From Wenyingzhuangia marina (GTDB taxonomy: Bacteria; Bacteroidota; Bacteroidia; Flavobacteriales; Flavobacteriaceae), in NCBI RefSeq assembly GCF_900130035.1, contig NZ_FQXQ01000004.1, forward strand, positions 248,001-312,000: DNA of 64,000 nt, read 5' to 3'. The position numbers were made by a program, and so were the translations under genes. The notes below the pieces were generated by a model. That model was not told the origin of the DNA. It saw only the letters and a program-made list of their open reading frames with translations, and did not search any database. Below are positions 21,119 to 30,075 of this stretch, in pieces (positions within the stretch are counted from its first letter, which is position 1; the number at the start of each line of letters is the position of its first letter).

Positions 21119-22765
21119 ATGAAACGTAGAGATGTTATAAAATTAGGTTTTGCAGGTGCGGCAGGCCTTTATATAAATCCAATATTTGCAAAGTTAAATT
21201 ACTTGACTAAAGTAGATCAACCAATTTTATTTAAACCTAATTGGGAATCATTAAGTAAATACAAAGTTCCAGATTGGTTCCGTGATGCAAAATTTGGAAT
21301 GTGGGCCCATTGGGGACCTCAATGTGAACCAGAAGCAGGAGATTGGTATGCAAGAGGAATGTATCAAGAAGGTTCTTGGCAGTATAAGTTTCATGTTAAA
21401 AAATATGGTCATCCTTCAAAATTTGGGTTTAAAGATGTTATTAATGTTTGGAAGGCCGATAAATGGAATCCAGAAGAATTGGTGAATTTATACAAAGATT
21501 CTGGAGCCAAATATTTTATGGCAATGGCTAATCATCATGATAATCTAGATCTTTATGATAGTAAATATCAACCAAATTGGAATACTACTAAATTAGGTCC
21601 TAAAAAAGATATTATTGCTGGATGGGAAAAGGCGGCTCGTAAAGCAGGATTACCTTTTGCAGTAAGTGTTCACGCAGCACATGCGTGGAGTTGGTTTGAA
21701 ACGTCTCAACGTGCTGATAAAAAAGGTGATTTGGCAGGAATTCCTTATGATGGTAATTTAACAAAAGAAGACGGAGCAGGAACTTGGTGGGAAGGTTTAG
21801 ACCCCCAAGAATTATACGCTCAAAATCATCCATTAAGTGAAAATAGTTTAAATAATGGAACCATACATAGTCAATGGAATTGGGGAAATGGAGTAGTAAA
21901 ACCATCTGATGCTTATATAGAAAAGTTTTACAACAGAACTATTGATTTAATAGATAAATATAATCCTGATTTGGTATATTTTGATGATACTGCTTTGCCT
22001 CTTTGGCCAATAAGTGATGCTGGCTTGAGAATAGCAGCTCATCTATATAATAAAAGTCTCGGAAAAAATGAAACCGTTCAAACAGTTGTTACAGGTAAAA
22101 TTTTAGATGAACAACAACGCAAGGCTATGGTTTGGGATATAGAAAAAGGACAAAGTAATAACATAGAACCTTTACCTTGGCAAACAGATACTTGTATTGG
22201 AAATTGGCATTATGATAGAGGAGTTTATAACGATAAACGATACAAATCAGCCAAAACAGTTATTCATACTTTAGTTGATGTGGTAAGTAAAAATGGAAAC
22301 TTAATGTTAAACATTCCTGTTCGTGGTGATGGAAGTATTGATGAATTAGAACGTAAAATTGTAGAAGAAATAGGTGTGTGGATGAAATTAAATAATAAAA
22401 GTATTTATGGCACACGTCCATGGAAAATATTTGGCGAAGGACCACAGCAAGAAAGTGCCGCTGCCCTAACAGCACAAGGTTTTAACGAAGGGAAAGGTAA
22501 ACCTTATACTTTTAAAGATATTAGGTTTGCACAAAAAGAAGATATACTTTATGCTACGGTAATGGCTTGGCCAGAAGATGGTAAAATATTGATAAAAAGC
22601 TTGGGAAAAGAATCTAAATATCATCCTCAAAAAATTAAGAAAATTAAATTATTGAGTACAGGTGAAAAATTAAAATATAAACAGCATTCTGATTTTCTAG
22701 AAGTATATTTTCCAAATGACCAACCAAAGGCTTCTTATGCTAATGTGTTGGAAATTATGTCATAG
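21119..22765 (+). CDS. GH29 family alpha-L-fucosidase-type glycoside hydrolase
   Basis: 548 residues. The N-terminus MKRRDVIKLGFAGAAG is a twin-arginine-like signal, suggesting Tat export to the periplasm. Family marks are KFGMWAHWGPQ near residue 60, KYFMAMANHHDN near 130, and DLVYFDDTALPLW, where D289 is the likely nucleophile (equivalent to WFDG in other GH29 enzymes), then KNGNLMLNIPVRGDG (about 397) before a C-terminal beta domain. GH29 enzymes are retaining exo-alpha-L-fucosidases; here one would remove fucose caps from the locus substrate. The general acid cannot be assigned by eye. It is the last recognisable gene of the polysaccharide locus. The family is clear; specificity is inference. 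Confidence 0.87.
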   Translation: MKRRDVIKLGFAGAAGLYINPIFAKLNYLTKVDQPILFKPNWESLSKYKVPDWFRDAKFGMWAHWGPQCEPEAGDWYARGMYQEGSWQYKFHVKKYGHPSKFGFKDVINVWKADKWNPEELVNLYKDSGAKYFMAMANHHDNLDLYDSKYQPNWNTTKLGPKKDIIAGWEKAARKAGLPFAVSVHAAHAWSWFETSQRADKKGDLAGIPYDGNLTKEDGAGTWWEGLDPQELYAQNHPLSENSLNNGTIHSQWNWGNGVVKPSDAYIEKFYNRTIDLIDKYNPDLVYFDDTALPLWPISDAGLRIAAHLYNKSLGKNETVQTVVTGKILDEQQRKAMVWDIEKGQSNNIEPLPWQTDTCIGNWHYDRGVYNDKRYKSAKTVIHTLVDVVSKNGNLMLNIPVRGDGSIDELERKIVEEIGVWMKLNNKSIYGTRPWKIFGEGPQQESAAALTAQGFNEGKGKPYTFKDIRFAQKEDILYATVMAWPEDGKILIKSLGKESKYHPQKIKKIKLLSTGEKLKYKQHSDFLEVYFPNDQPKASYANVLEIMS

Positions 22766-22837
22766 TTAATTGATTTCAGATACACTTGTTTTTTAATTTT
22801 AATAATGCTCACAATAAATTTTTGAAATTGTATAACT

Positions 22838-22870
22838 AAAAAAGCCTAACTATTATAGTTAGGCTTTTTT
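22838..22870 (+). terminator. Terminator of the GH29 gene
   Basis: Stem AAAAAAGCCTAACTA with its complement around a very short loop, ending in six T residues. Symmetric A and T runs mean it could act on both strands. Confidence 0.85.
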
Positions 22871-22918
22871 GAATCATGATTATTTTATTCACCACAAATT
22901 TAAAATCTATTGCAAATA

Positions 22919-22946
22919 AAAAGCTCCTCTAAAAAGAGGAGCTTTT
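22919..22946 (-). terminator. Terminator downstream of tRNA-Lys
   Basis: Perfect stem AAAGCTCCTCT / AGAGGAGCTTT with a four-base loop, three bases beyond the 3-prime end of the tRNA on the minus strand. Confidence 0.75.
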
Positions 22947-22949
22947 CTG

Positions 22950-23022
22950 TGACCGGGCTGGGGCTCGAACCCAGGACCCTCTCCTTAAAAGGGAGATGCT
23001 CTACCAACTGAGCTACCAGGTC
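22950..23022 (-). tRNA. tRNA-Lys (anticodon TTT)
   Basis: 73 nt on the minus strand fold as a cloverleaf: acceptor GACCTGG...CCCGGTC plus discriminator A, D arm GCTC-AGTTGGTA-GAGC, anticodon arm TCTCC-CTTTTAA-GGAGA with anticodon TTT, five-base variable loop, T arm CTGGG-TTCGAGC-CCCAG. CCA is not encoded. One acceptor pair is mismatched (U5 with C68). A promoter-like TATATTTG lies just upstream and a terminator just downstream, so it is a single-gene unit. Confidence 0.95.
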
Positions 23023-23032
23023 AATGAGAGTG

Positions 23033-23040
23033 CAAATATA
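23033..23040 (-). promoter_or_regulatory. Bacteroidetes -7 box for tRNA-Lys
   Basis: CAAATATA on the plus strand is TATATTTG on the minus strand, matching the TAnnTTTG -7 element, about ten bases before the tRNA 5-prime end. No clear -33 TTG partner was found. Confidence 0.55.
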
Positions 23041-23121
23041 ATAGTTTTTTTTAGGGAGGAAACTTTTTTTAGCTAGTTTTTTCCTTGATATTTGTGTCTA
23101 GTAATATTATTATTAAAGATG

Positions 23122-23631
23122 ATGAAATTAGTTCTATTAGGATATATGGGGTGTGGTAAATCAGCTGTTTCAAATGCATTGAGTAACTCTTTGAATTTGA
23201 AAAGAATAGATTTAGATGATTATATAGAAACGAAAGAAGGAAAAACTATTGCTGATATTTTTAAAGATCATGGAGAAATTTATTTTAGAAAACTAGAAAC
23301 ATCGTCCTTATTAGAATTATTAGATAATGATGAAGCATTTATTCTTTCTTTAGGCGGAGGAACCCCTTGTTTTGGAAATAATATGGAAATAATCAACAAA
23401 AAATCTACAGCGGTCTATTTAAGTGCTAATATTCCTACTTTGGTAAGTAGGTTGTTACCAGAAAAAGCCAAGAGACCATTAATTGCTAGAATTGAAGATG
23501 AAGATTTGGCAGAGTTTATTGGGAAACATTTGTTTGAAAGACGTCATTTTTATTTACAAGCAAAAATTGCTGTCTCTGTAGATGATAAGCCTGTTCAAGT
23601 AATTACAGATGAAATAATAAAATCTTTATAA
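23122..23631 (+). CDS. aroK: Shikimate kinase
   Basis: 169 residues from the second of two adjacent ATGs (23119 and 23122; either could be used). The P-loop LLGYMGCGKSAVS is at residues 4-16. RIDLDDYIE is the shikimate-binding DxD region, SLGGGTPCF the GGG loop, and KRPL the lid. It phosphorylates shikimate with ATP in the chorismate pathway, in the cytoplasm. Length is standard. It ends exactly where the convergent phosphoribosyltransferase gene ends, with no base between the stop codons. Confidence 0.93.
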   Translation: MKLVLLGYMGCGKSAVSNALSNSLNLKRIDLDDYIETKEGKTIADIFKDHGEIYFRKLETSSLLELLDNDEAFILSLGGGTPCFGNNMEIINKKSTAVYLSANIPTLVSRLLPEKAKRPLIARIEDEDLAEFIGKHLFERRHFYLQAKIAVSVDDKPVQVITDEIIKSL

Positions 23632-24132
23632 TTAGCATAAATAAGCGACAGATTCTTCTTCATTACTAAAATCAACCTCAATAGTTTCTTGTAAAGAAGT
23701 AGATAAAGAAATTCCTTTAAAATCTGCTTTTACAGGATATTCTTTATGATTTCTGTTGACCAAAACAGCTGTTTTAAAAGAAGCTAAAGAAACATTTAAA
23801 AAATGTTTAACTCCATAAATAAGTGTTTTTCCAGAGTTTAACACATCATCAATTAAAACAATATGTTTATTAGTGTAATTCTCTTTAGAAATACTAGTTT
23901 CAATAGTATTTAAAGGATTTTTCTTGTCTAAAATCACCTCACATAAAGTAATATTTAGATCAGAAATTTGTGTTAAATGATTTTTAATGTGTTGTGCAAA
24001 AATAAATCCATTCCCATTAATTCCGGCTAAAATAATTTCGTCAACATCACAATGGCTTTCTAAAATTTGAAAAGCAATTCTTCTTGTTTTCTGTGTGATT
24101 TCTTGATGATTTAAAATAATAGACTTGTTCAT
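23632..24132 (-). CDS. Phosphoribosyltransferase-family protein (PyrR/Hpt-like)
   Basis: 166 residues with a type I phosphoribosyltransferase fold. The PRPP loop is HIVLIDDVLNSGKTLIYG (about residues 90-107), with GINGNGFIFAQHI as the N-terminal pyrophosphate-binding loop. It resembles PyrR-like and hypoxanthine phosphoribosyltransferases; the exact base cannot be read from sequence. It is followed on the minus strand by nothing and preceded, 12 bp upstream, by the Hsp15-like gene, so the two are probably cotranscribed (Hsp15 first). Convergent with aroK. Confidence 0.8.
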   Translation of the reverse strand: MNKSIILNHQEITQKTRRIAFQILESHCDVDEIILAGINGNGFIFAQHIKNHLTQISDLNITLCEVILDKKNPLNTIETSISKENYTNKHIVLIDDVLNSGKTLIYGVKHFLNVSLASFKTAVLVNRNHKEYPVKADFKGISLSTSLQETIEVDFSNEEESVAYLC

Positions 24133-24144
24133 GTAGTAATGAAT

Positions 24145-24531
24145 TTAATTTTCGGTTTCAAAGTTATTGTTTTCTTGGTATTCGTCTAAATCTCTTCTAT
24201 CTTTTTTACTAGGTCTACCAGCACCTTTTTGACGATAATAATCTTTAGAATATTTTAACAAATCTAAATGGTCAAAGGCCTCTTTAGGTGTGGTATCTTT
24301 TCTATATAAATCTACCAATTTAGCTCCAACCCTGTTAGGGGGAACGTCTAAAACCTCTAATTGATAATTGATTTGATTTTTACGAACAATTAATTTTTCA
24401 CCAATATATACCTCTTTAGAAGGTTTGGCATTAACATTGTTAATCTTAATGTGACCTTTTTTACATGCCTCAGTTGCTATAGATCGAGTCTTAAACATTC
24501 TAATGGCCCATAAATATTTGTCAATTCGCAT
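24145..24531 (-). CDS. S4-domain RNA-binding protein, Hsp15 family
   Basis: 128 residues. The N-terminal S4 domain begins MRIDKYLWAIRMFKTRSIAT and continues ACKKGHIKINN, the form seen in Hsp15 (HslR), which binds stalled 50S subunits carrying nascent chains. The tail is basic (GAGRPSKKDRR) and then acidic, also typical. Cytoplasmic. Its start lies 12 bp from the end of nothing on its own strand and is followed closely by the phosphoribosyltransferase gene. The hslR name fits by family, but I leave the symbol empty because flavobacterial members have not been distinguished here from other S4 paralogues. Confidence 0.8.
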   Translation of the reverse strand: MRIDKYLWAIRMFKTRSIATEACKKGHIKINNVNAKPSKEVYIGEKLIVRKNQINYQLEVLDVPPNRVGAKLVDLYRKDTTPKEAFDHLDLLKYSKDYYRQKGAGRPSKKDRRDLDEYQENNNFETEN

Positions 24532-24602
24532 GCGTTATTTTTGTTTGTTTCTTTCTGCTAAGATATGAAAATTGTAAATTGCGTCTCCTAAAACGTTCAA
24601 GA

Positions 24603-25280
24603 ATGAATTTTAAAAAATTATGTTTAGCCTTAGTGGCCACTATCATAGTAAGCTGTGATCAAAACTCATTGGAGGAATTTGATCATGCAGCACAATATGT
24701 AATCGAAAAACCAATGATAGATGAGTATCTAGCGACTCACTATTTTGATCCTGTAGATAAAGAGATTAAAGAAATTGATGCTGATCAAACTGCTTTAGAG
24801 GATGATACTAATTTACAAGCATTACACTCAACTGTAAATGATGTAGATTACACTATGTATTCTTATGTGTATGAGCAAGGGTTAAACCAAGATGCGGGTA
24901 ATCAAGATGAAGGTGTTGTAAAAGGAAGTCCTGATGCTGATGATATTGTAAATGTTGCTTATAAACTATCTTCTATAACAAAAAAGGATGATGAAGGAGA
25001 ATATAGAGTGTATCAAGAAAGTACTTTAAATGATGTTTTTTTATATGGAGATGAAGTAATTAGAGCATGGCCAATTGGATTATCAGTCTTTAGAGGAGGG
25101 TATGCAAATGAAAGTGATCCTACAATCCCGAGACAATTTTCGGGTACTGGTAAAGGATTCATGATTATTCCTTCAGGTTTAGGTTACTTGAACGGAGGAA
25201 GTGGAGCCATTAGTCCTAATGAGTCTTTGCTTTTTAAAATTGATTTAAGATTAGTAATTTCTGCTGGAGAAGACTTGTGA
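24603..25280 (+). CDS. FKBP-like peptidyl-prolyl isomerase-type lipoprotein
   Basis: 225 residues from the ATG at 24603, which yields a lipoprotein signal (MNFKKLCLALVATIIVSC, Cys18). The C-terminal half has an FKBP layout: VNVAYKLSSI, a charged loop, WPIGLSVFRGG, a GKGFMIIPSGLGY strand pair and SLLFKIDLRLV at the end. Flavobacteria carry several such lipoproteins with modest likeness to FKBP; some have a role near gliding machinery. Whether isomerase activity is kept is uncertain because several aromatic pocket residues are not obvious. Probably anchored in the outer or inner membrane facing the periplasm. A bidirectional terminator follows. Confidence 0.65.
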   Translation: MNFKKLCLALVATIIVSCDQNSLEEFDHAAQYVIEKPMIDEYLATHYFDPVDKEIKEIDADQTALEDDTNLQALHSTVNDVDYTMYSYVYEQGLNQDAGNQDEGVVKGSPDADDIVNVAYKLSSITKKDDEGEYRVYQESTLNDVFLYGDEVIRAWPIGLSVFRGGYANESDPTIPRQFSGTGKGFMIIPSGLGYLNGGSGAISPNESLLFKIDLRLVISAGEDL

Positions 25281-25301
25281 AAAATAGAATACATGATATT
25301 A

Positions 25302-25336
25302 AAAAAGCATTTGTTTAATTCAAACAAATGCTTTTT
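25302..25336 (+). terminator. Bidirectional terminator between convergent genes
   Basis: Stem AAAAAGCATTTGTTT / AAACAAATGCTTTTT with a five-base loop. It serves the FKBP-like gene and, on the other strand, the DUF1697 gene, whose stop codon abuts it. Confidence 0.8.
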
Positions 25337-25857
25337 CATTTTTCAGCAATTTCTATTAGTTTACTAATTGTTCTTATATTTCTAGTAGTAGCAGAAATAT
25401 CTAGTTGTTTTTCAAAATAATTATTATTTAGTTTAGAATCGCTATACTTGGTAGCATATTGAATATAAATAATATTATTTTTTAGCATTAAAGTATCCAA
25501 GCCTTTATTGATATTGTTTACTTGTTCTTGCTCAGGAGCTTTTGATAAAAAGGTAACATAATCTACTTTATCTTTAGGGGGAAAGGGGTAATCAGTAAAA
25601 ATCTTTTTAAACTCATCTAAAGTATAGACAAATGCCTTGATTTTATATTGATATTCTTTTAGAATGATTTTAGAAAATAAATCACTGACTTCTTGAGGAT
25701 GATGAATATTGCCTTTAACAACAAAATTACCACTTTGTATATAACTTTTAATACTAAATAATTTTGAGTTTTTCAAAAGAATGTCTACAAATTCTTTCAT
25801 AATTATTTTGTGTTTACCACTCACATTAATTCCTCTTAATAATACTATATACAACAT
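25336..25857 (-). CDS. DUF1697 family protein
   Basis: 173 residues. The opening MLYIVLLRGINVSGKHKI, followed by SIKSYIQSGNFVV, is the signature of DUF1697, a cytoplasmic family of unknown function with an alpha/beta sandwich fold. The rest matches in length. No catalytic residues are known to me. It is transcribed away from pta, whose promoter lies in the 92-bp gap. Accept as a conserved hypothetical. Confidence 0.85.
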   Translation of the reverse strand: MLYIVLLRGINVSGKHKIIMKEFVDILLKNSKLFSIKSYIQSGNFVVKGNIHHPQEVSDLFSKIILKEYQYKIKAFVYTLDEFKKIFTDYPFPPKDKVDYVTFLSKAPEQEQVNNINKGLDTLMLKNNIIYIQYATKYSDSKLNNNYFEKQLDISATTRNIRTISKLIEIAEK

Positions 25858-25923
25858 CCTAAAAAAGTTTTAACAAAATATAAAAGTATGATTTATATTA
25901 GTTTTTAGAGTATTTCATTATAT

Positions 25924-25931
25924 TACTTTTG
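25924..25931 (+). promoter_or_regulatory. -7 box of the pta-ackA promoter
   Basis: TACTTTTG matches TAnnTTTG, giving an expected transcript start only about ten to fifteen bases before the pta ATG. A -33 TTG at the right distance is not evident. Confidence 0.5.
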
Positions 25932-25949
25932 TTATTAAAATAAGATATT

Positions 25950-28040
25950 ATGAGTAAAGCTATTTACATTGCAGCATCCCATTCAAATAGTGGAAAATCT
26001 ATTGTAACTTTAGGTTTAATGAGGTTGTTGTTAGGAAAAACAACCAAAGTAGGTTACTTAAAACCCATTATTACAGTAGCAAAAAATAAAAAAGATTTTC
26101 ATATAGAAACCATTATTTCTCATTTTGATTTAGATATAGATTACCATGATGCTTTTGTGTTTACAGGTAAAGAAGTTATTGCTAAAAGAAATCAAGGGAA
26201 AATAGGAGATGTTATCGATACCATTATCAAACAATACAAAAAAATGGAATCGAAATATGATTTTGTATTGGTAGAAGGGACAGATTTTGAAGGAGATGCC
26301 ACTTCTGTAGAAGCAGAGTTAAATGTAAATATTGCTAAGAATTTAGGAATCCCAGTATTAATCATCAGCAAAGCATCAAAAGAATCTGTAGATAACACTA
26401 TTGAAAATACAAAGTTAATTTACGATACTTTTAGAAATGGAGATGTAGAGGTTTTATCGGTTATTGTAAATAAAGTAAGTAAAGATAATTTAATAAAAAC
26501 GGAAAAGCGTTTGCTAGAAATAGTTCCTAAATCAGTAGTGACTTGTGCAGTGCCATTTTCTAATAAATTATCCAATCCAACAGTTGCTGAAATAGTAAGA
26601 GAGTTAGATGCTGAAGTGATGTTTGGAGTCTCAGGATTAAATAATCCAATTAGTGCTTATGGAGTAGGAGCTATGCAATTAAGAAATCACTTAGAGCATT
26701 ATGTAGAAGATTATTTAGTAGTAACACCAGGGGATAGAGCTGATATTATTTTAGGATCTTTACAAGCCAATAGCTCTAAAAACTACCCGAAAGTAGCAGG
26801 TATTTTGTTAACAGGTGGGTTAAAACCCGAAGCAACTATTTTAAGATTGATTGATGGACTATCTGATATTGTTCCTATTTTATCTGTACAAACAGGAACT
26901 TTTGAAACTGCTACAAATGTAGCCAATGTTCAAGCTCAGATTTATTCAGAAAATACAGATAAAATTTTAGCATCCTTAAGAATTTTTAATAAGTATGTAC
27001 CAACCGAAGAGTTAACCAATAAGTTAATTAAGTTTGAAACAAAAGGAATGACTCCTAAAATGTTTCAATACAATATGGTGGATAGAGCTCAGAAACATAA
27101 AAAAAGAGTGGTTTTACCAGAAGGAAACGATCCTAGAGTTTTAGAAGCAGCAGCAATGTTGGCTACCTTAAATATTGTAGATGTGACCTTGTTAGGTGAT
27201 GTTGAAGAATTAAAAATAAAAGCAGAAAAGATTGGTGTTGCTATTAATTTTGATAAAATTAAAATTATCAATCCATCAACATCAGAATATTTAGAAGATT
27301 TTGTCAATACTTTTTATGAGTTAAGAAAACACAAAGGGATAAATATAGATATGGCTCGTGATACCATGACAGATGTTTCTTATTTTGGAACCATGATGGT
27401 ACATAAAGGATTGGTAGATGGAATGGTTTCTGGTGCTGTAAATACCACCCAACATACTATTAGACCAGCATTACAGTTTATTAAAACCAAACCAGGAGTA
27501 TCGGTGGTTTCTTCAGTTTTCTTTATGTGTATGGAAAATAGAGTATCTGTATTTGGAGATTGTGCCATCAACCCTGATCCTACAGCAGAGCAGTTGGCAG
27601 AAATTGCTATTTCTTCTGCAGATTCAGCAGCTAATTTTGGGATAGAACCAAGAGTCGCTATGTTGTCTTATTCTTCTGGTTCCTCAGGAAAAGGAGCTCA
27701 AGTAGATAAAGTTCGTACAGCCACAGAAATCGTAAAAGCAAAAAGACCAGATTTAAAAATAGAAGGACCTATTCAATATGATGCTGCTGTTGATCCAGGA
27801 GTAGCAAAAAGTAAGATGCCAGATTCTGAAGTAGCAGGAAAAGCAACTGTATTAATTTTCCCTGACTTAAACACGGGAAACAATACATACAAAGCCATTC
27901 AAAGAGAAACAGGAGCCTTAGCTATTGGTCCAATGTTACAAGGATTAAATAAACCAGTTAACGATTTAAGTAGAGGTTGTACTGTAGATGATATTTTTAA
28001 TACGGTTATTATTACAGCCATTCAAGCACAAGAATTATAA
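25950..28040 (+). CDS. pta: Phosphate acetyltransferase (long, three-domain form)
   Basis: 696 residues, the long Pta form. The N-terminal CobB/DethioB-synthetase-like P-loop domain begins KAIYIAASHSNSGKSIVTL; a central DRTGG domain follows (about 215-330), and the C-terminal catalytic PTA_PTB domain starts near 375 (RVVLPEGNDPRVLEAA). It converts acetyl-CoA and phosphate to acetyl phosphate in the cytoplasm. It lies three bases upstream of ackA, so the pair is an operon linking acetyl-CoA with acetate and ATP. Confidence 0.95.
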   Translation: MSKAIYIAASHSNSGKSIVTLGLMRLLLGKTTKVGYLKPIITVAKNKKDFHIETIISHFDLDIDYHDAFVFTGKEVIAKRNQGKIGDVIDTIIKQYKKMESKYDFVLVEGTDFEGDATSVEAELNVNIAKNLGIPVLIISKASKESVDNTIENTKLIYDTFRNGDVEVLSVIVNKVSKDNLIKTEKRLLEIVPKSVVTCAVPFSNKLSNPTVAEIVRELDAEVMFGVSGLNNPISAYGVGAMQLRNHLEHYVEDYLVVTPGDRADIILGSLQANSSKNYPKVAGILLTGGLKPEATILRLIDGLSDIVPILSVQTGTFETATNVANVQAQIYSENTDKILASLRIFNKYVPTEELTNKLIKFETKGMTPKMFQYNMVDRAQKHKKRVVLPEGNDPRVLEAAAMLATLNIVDVTLLGDVEELKIKAEKIGVAINFDKIKIINPSTSEYLEDFVNTFYELRKHKGINIDMARDTMTDVSYFGTMMVHKGLVDGMVSGAVNTTQHTIRPALQFIKTKPGVSVVSSVFFMCMENRVSVFGDCAINPDPTAEQLAEIAISSADSAANFGIEPRVAMLSYSSGSSGKGAQVDKVRTATEIVKAKRPDLKIEGPIQYDAAVDPGVAKSKMPDSEVAGKATVLIFPDLNTGNNTYKAIQRETGALAIGPMLQGLNKPVNDLSRGCTVDDIFNTVIITAIQAQEL

Positions 28041-28043
28041 AAC

Positions 28044-29228
28044 ATGAATATATTAATAATCAATTCAGGAAGTTCTTCTTTAAAGTATCAAATCATAGAA
28101 ATGCCATCAGAAAAAGTGGTATGCAATGGATTAATAGAGCGTATAGGACAACAAAATTCAAAGTTTGTATACAATCCCATTAATGGAGAGGAAGTAGAAA
28201 TAGAAGAGACTATTGCAGATCATAAACAAGGTTTGTCTATTTTGGTATCATATTTATTCGATGAAAAGTTAGGGGTTTTAAAATCGAAGAAGGATATAAA
28301 AATAATTGGACATAGAGTGGTACATGGAGGAAATAAATTTTCAAAAACAAGAATTGTTACTCCAGAAGTTAAAGCAGGAATTAAAGAGTTGTTTTCTTTA
28401 GCTCCTTTACATAATCCCGCTCATTTATTAGGGATAGAAGTTTGTGAAGAATTATTTCCAGAAACTAAGCAAATTGTGGTATTTGATACTGCTTTTCACC
28501 AAACTATGCCATCAAAAGCTTATAAATATGCTTTACCTAAGAAACTTACTGAAGAGAAAAAGATACGCGTTTATGGTTTTCATGGAACTAGTCATAAGTA
28601 CGTGTCTGAAAAAGCCAATGAGTTTTTAGGGACCACCAATACCAAATTAATAACGTTGCATATTGGGAACGGAGCATCGGTTTCGGCAGTAGAAAATGGT
28701 AAATGTGTAGATCATTCTATGGGATTTTCTCCAACTACAGGATTGGTCATGGGAACTAGAATTGGAGATATAGATCCATCTGTAGTATTACATTTAATTA
28801 AAAATTTAGGATATTCTGTTGATGAAGTAAGTGATTTGCTGATTAAAAAAAGCGGAATGTTAGGAATGACAGGGTATTCTGATTTTAGAGATTTAGTATA
28901 CCAATCACAAAATGGAAATACTGATTGTACTGAAGCTTTAGAATTGTATGCTTATAGGGTAAAAAAATACATTGGTTCTTATACAGCTGCTATGAATGGG
29001 CTAGATGCGCTTGTTTTTACTGCCGGAGCAGGGGAGAATAGTATTGAGTTAAGAAAGTTAATATGTGAAAATTTATCTTTTTTAGGAATAGAATTAGATG
29101 AGGATTTAAATAATGTTAGACCTAAAGAATTGATAGAAATTCAAGCTAAAAATTCCAAAGTAAAAATATTAATTATACCAACCAACGAAGAACTAGAAAT
29201 TGCTAAACAGTGTTTTGAGTTGATTTAA
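28044..29228 (+). CDS. ackA: Acetate kinase
   Basis: 394 residues, normal length. The N-terminal MNILIINSGSSSLKYQI is the ASKHA phosphate-1 motif, HRVVHGG and DTAFHQTMP are substrate-pocket motifs, and RVYGFHGTSHKYVS with LHIGNGASV completes the acetate kinase signature. It makes ATP and acetate from acetyl phosphate, or runs in reverse during acetate use. It follows pta after three bases. No strong hairpin is seen in the 137 bp after its stop. Confidence 0.96.
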   Translation: MNILIINSGSSSLKYQIIEMPSEKVVCNGLIERIGQQNSKFVYNPINGEEVEIEETIADHKQGLSILVSYLFDEKLGVLKSKKDIKIIGHRVVHGGNKFSKTRIVTPEVKAGIKELFSLAPLHNPAHLLGIEVCEELFPETKQIVVFDTAFHQTMPSKAYKYALPKKLTEEKKIRVYGFHGTSHKYVSEKANEFLGTTNTKLITLHIGNGASVSAVENGKCVDHSMGFSPTTGLVMGTRIGDIDPSVVLHLIKNLGYSVDEVSDLLIKKSGMLGMTGYSDFRDLVYQSQNGNTDCTEALELYAYRVKKYIGSYTAAMNGLDALVFTAGAGENSIELRKLICENLSFLGIELDEDLNNVRPKELIEIQAKNSKVKILIIPTNEELEIAKQCFELI

Positions 29229-29365
29229 AGTAATATTTTCATTACAAAAAAGGTTTACTATATAAGTATGGTAAATTGTTTTTGTTTAGTTACATAATGT
29301 TATTTTATTATTGACTTTGGCTAGATTCTTGTTTTTACCTTATATAAATTTTAAAAAAAATTGTT

Positions 29366-30013
29366 ATGAAAAAAGTATTACTTGGTTTGTTGTTTTTAGC
29401 AACAATGAGCATGTCTGCTCAAGAAACAGAATTTGAATCACCCTATTCTAAGGGGAATTTTAGCATAGGAGGTGGTTTTGCTATTTATAACTCAGAAAAC
29501 ACTAATGTTAATTTCACAAATACAGAGAGTAAAAATTACTCTATAAACCCTTCTGTCGGTTTTTTTATTAAAGATAATTTAATGATTGGTATTAATACTA
29601 GATACACTAAAACACAAAATGTTAATGAAATAAATGGAACTGAAAATAGTATGGAAACTGATTCCTATGCTTTAGGTATTATAGCAGACAAGTATTATAA
29701 GATTTATAAGAGTTTCTTTCTTAATTTTTCAGGAAGTATCATGTATGGTACCACAAATGTTACTAGAGCTAATAATACTAATACTAATAATACTGATGAT
29801 GAATACTTTGTTGTTGGGGTTTCTCCAGAACTTAGTTATGTGCTTAATAAGCACATGTCTCTAAAAGTTGGTTTCAATGATCTTTTAAGTTATAGATATA
29901 GTAAGAATGAAGATCCAGGAGGAAGAGAGCAAAGTTCAAGTAATCTGTATACTAGTTTAGGAAGTTCTAGTTTGTTGTCTGATTTATCGATAGGGTTTAG
30001 ATATTTCTTTTAA
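29366..30013 (+). CDS. Outer-membrane beta-barrel protein (OmpW/OMP_b-brl type)
   Basis: 215 residues with a signal peptide (MKKVLLGLLFLATMSMSAQ) and repeated alternating amphipathic strands rich in Ser, Asn and Tyr, ending with the aromatic GFRYFF. Asn/Thr-rich loops (NNTNTNNTDDE near residue 135) fit surface loops. This is a small eight-stranded outer-membrane barrel of the kind common in flavobacteria; no specific function can be read. It has its own terminator and is convergent with terC. Confidence 0.75.
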   Translation: MKKVLLGLLFLATMSMSAQETEFESPYSKGNFSIGGGFAIYNSENTNVNFTNTESKNYSINPSVGFFIKDNLMIGINTRYTKTQNVNEINGTENSMETDSYALGIIADKYYKIYKSFFLNFSGSIMYGTTNVTRANNTNTNNTDDEYFVVGVSPELSYVLNKHMSLKVGFNDLLSYRYSKNEDPGGREQSSSNLYTSLGSSSLLSDLSIGFRYFF

Positions 30014-30026
30014 AAAAATGAAGAAT

Positions 30027-30060
30027 AAAAAACCTCGATAGAATTTCTATTGAGGTTTTT
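30027..30060 (+). terminator. Bidirectional terminator between the barrel gene and terC
   Basis: Stem AAAAACCTCGATAG / CTATTGAGGTTTTT (one G-T wobble) with T run; the A run on the left makes it usable from the minus strand also. Confidence 0.75.
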
Positions 30061-30075
30061 GTTTAGGTTAATTAT

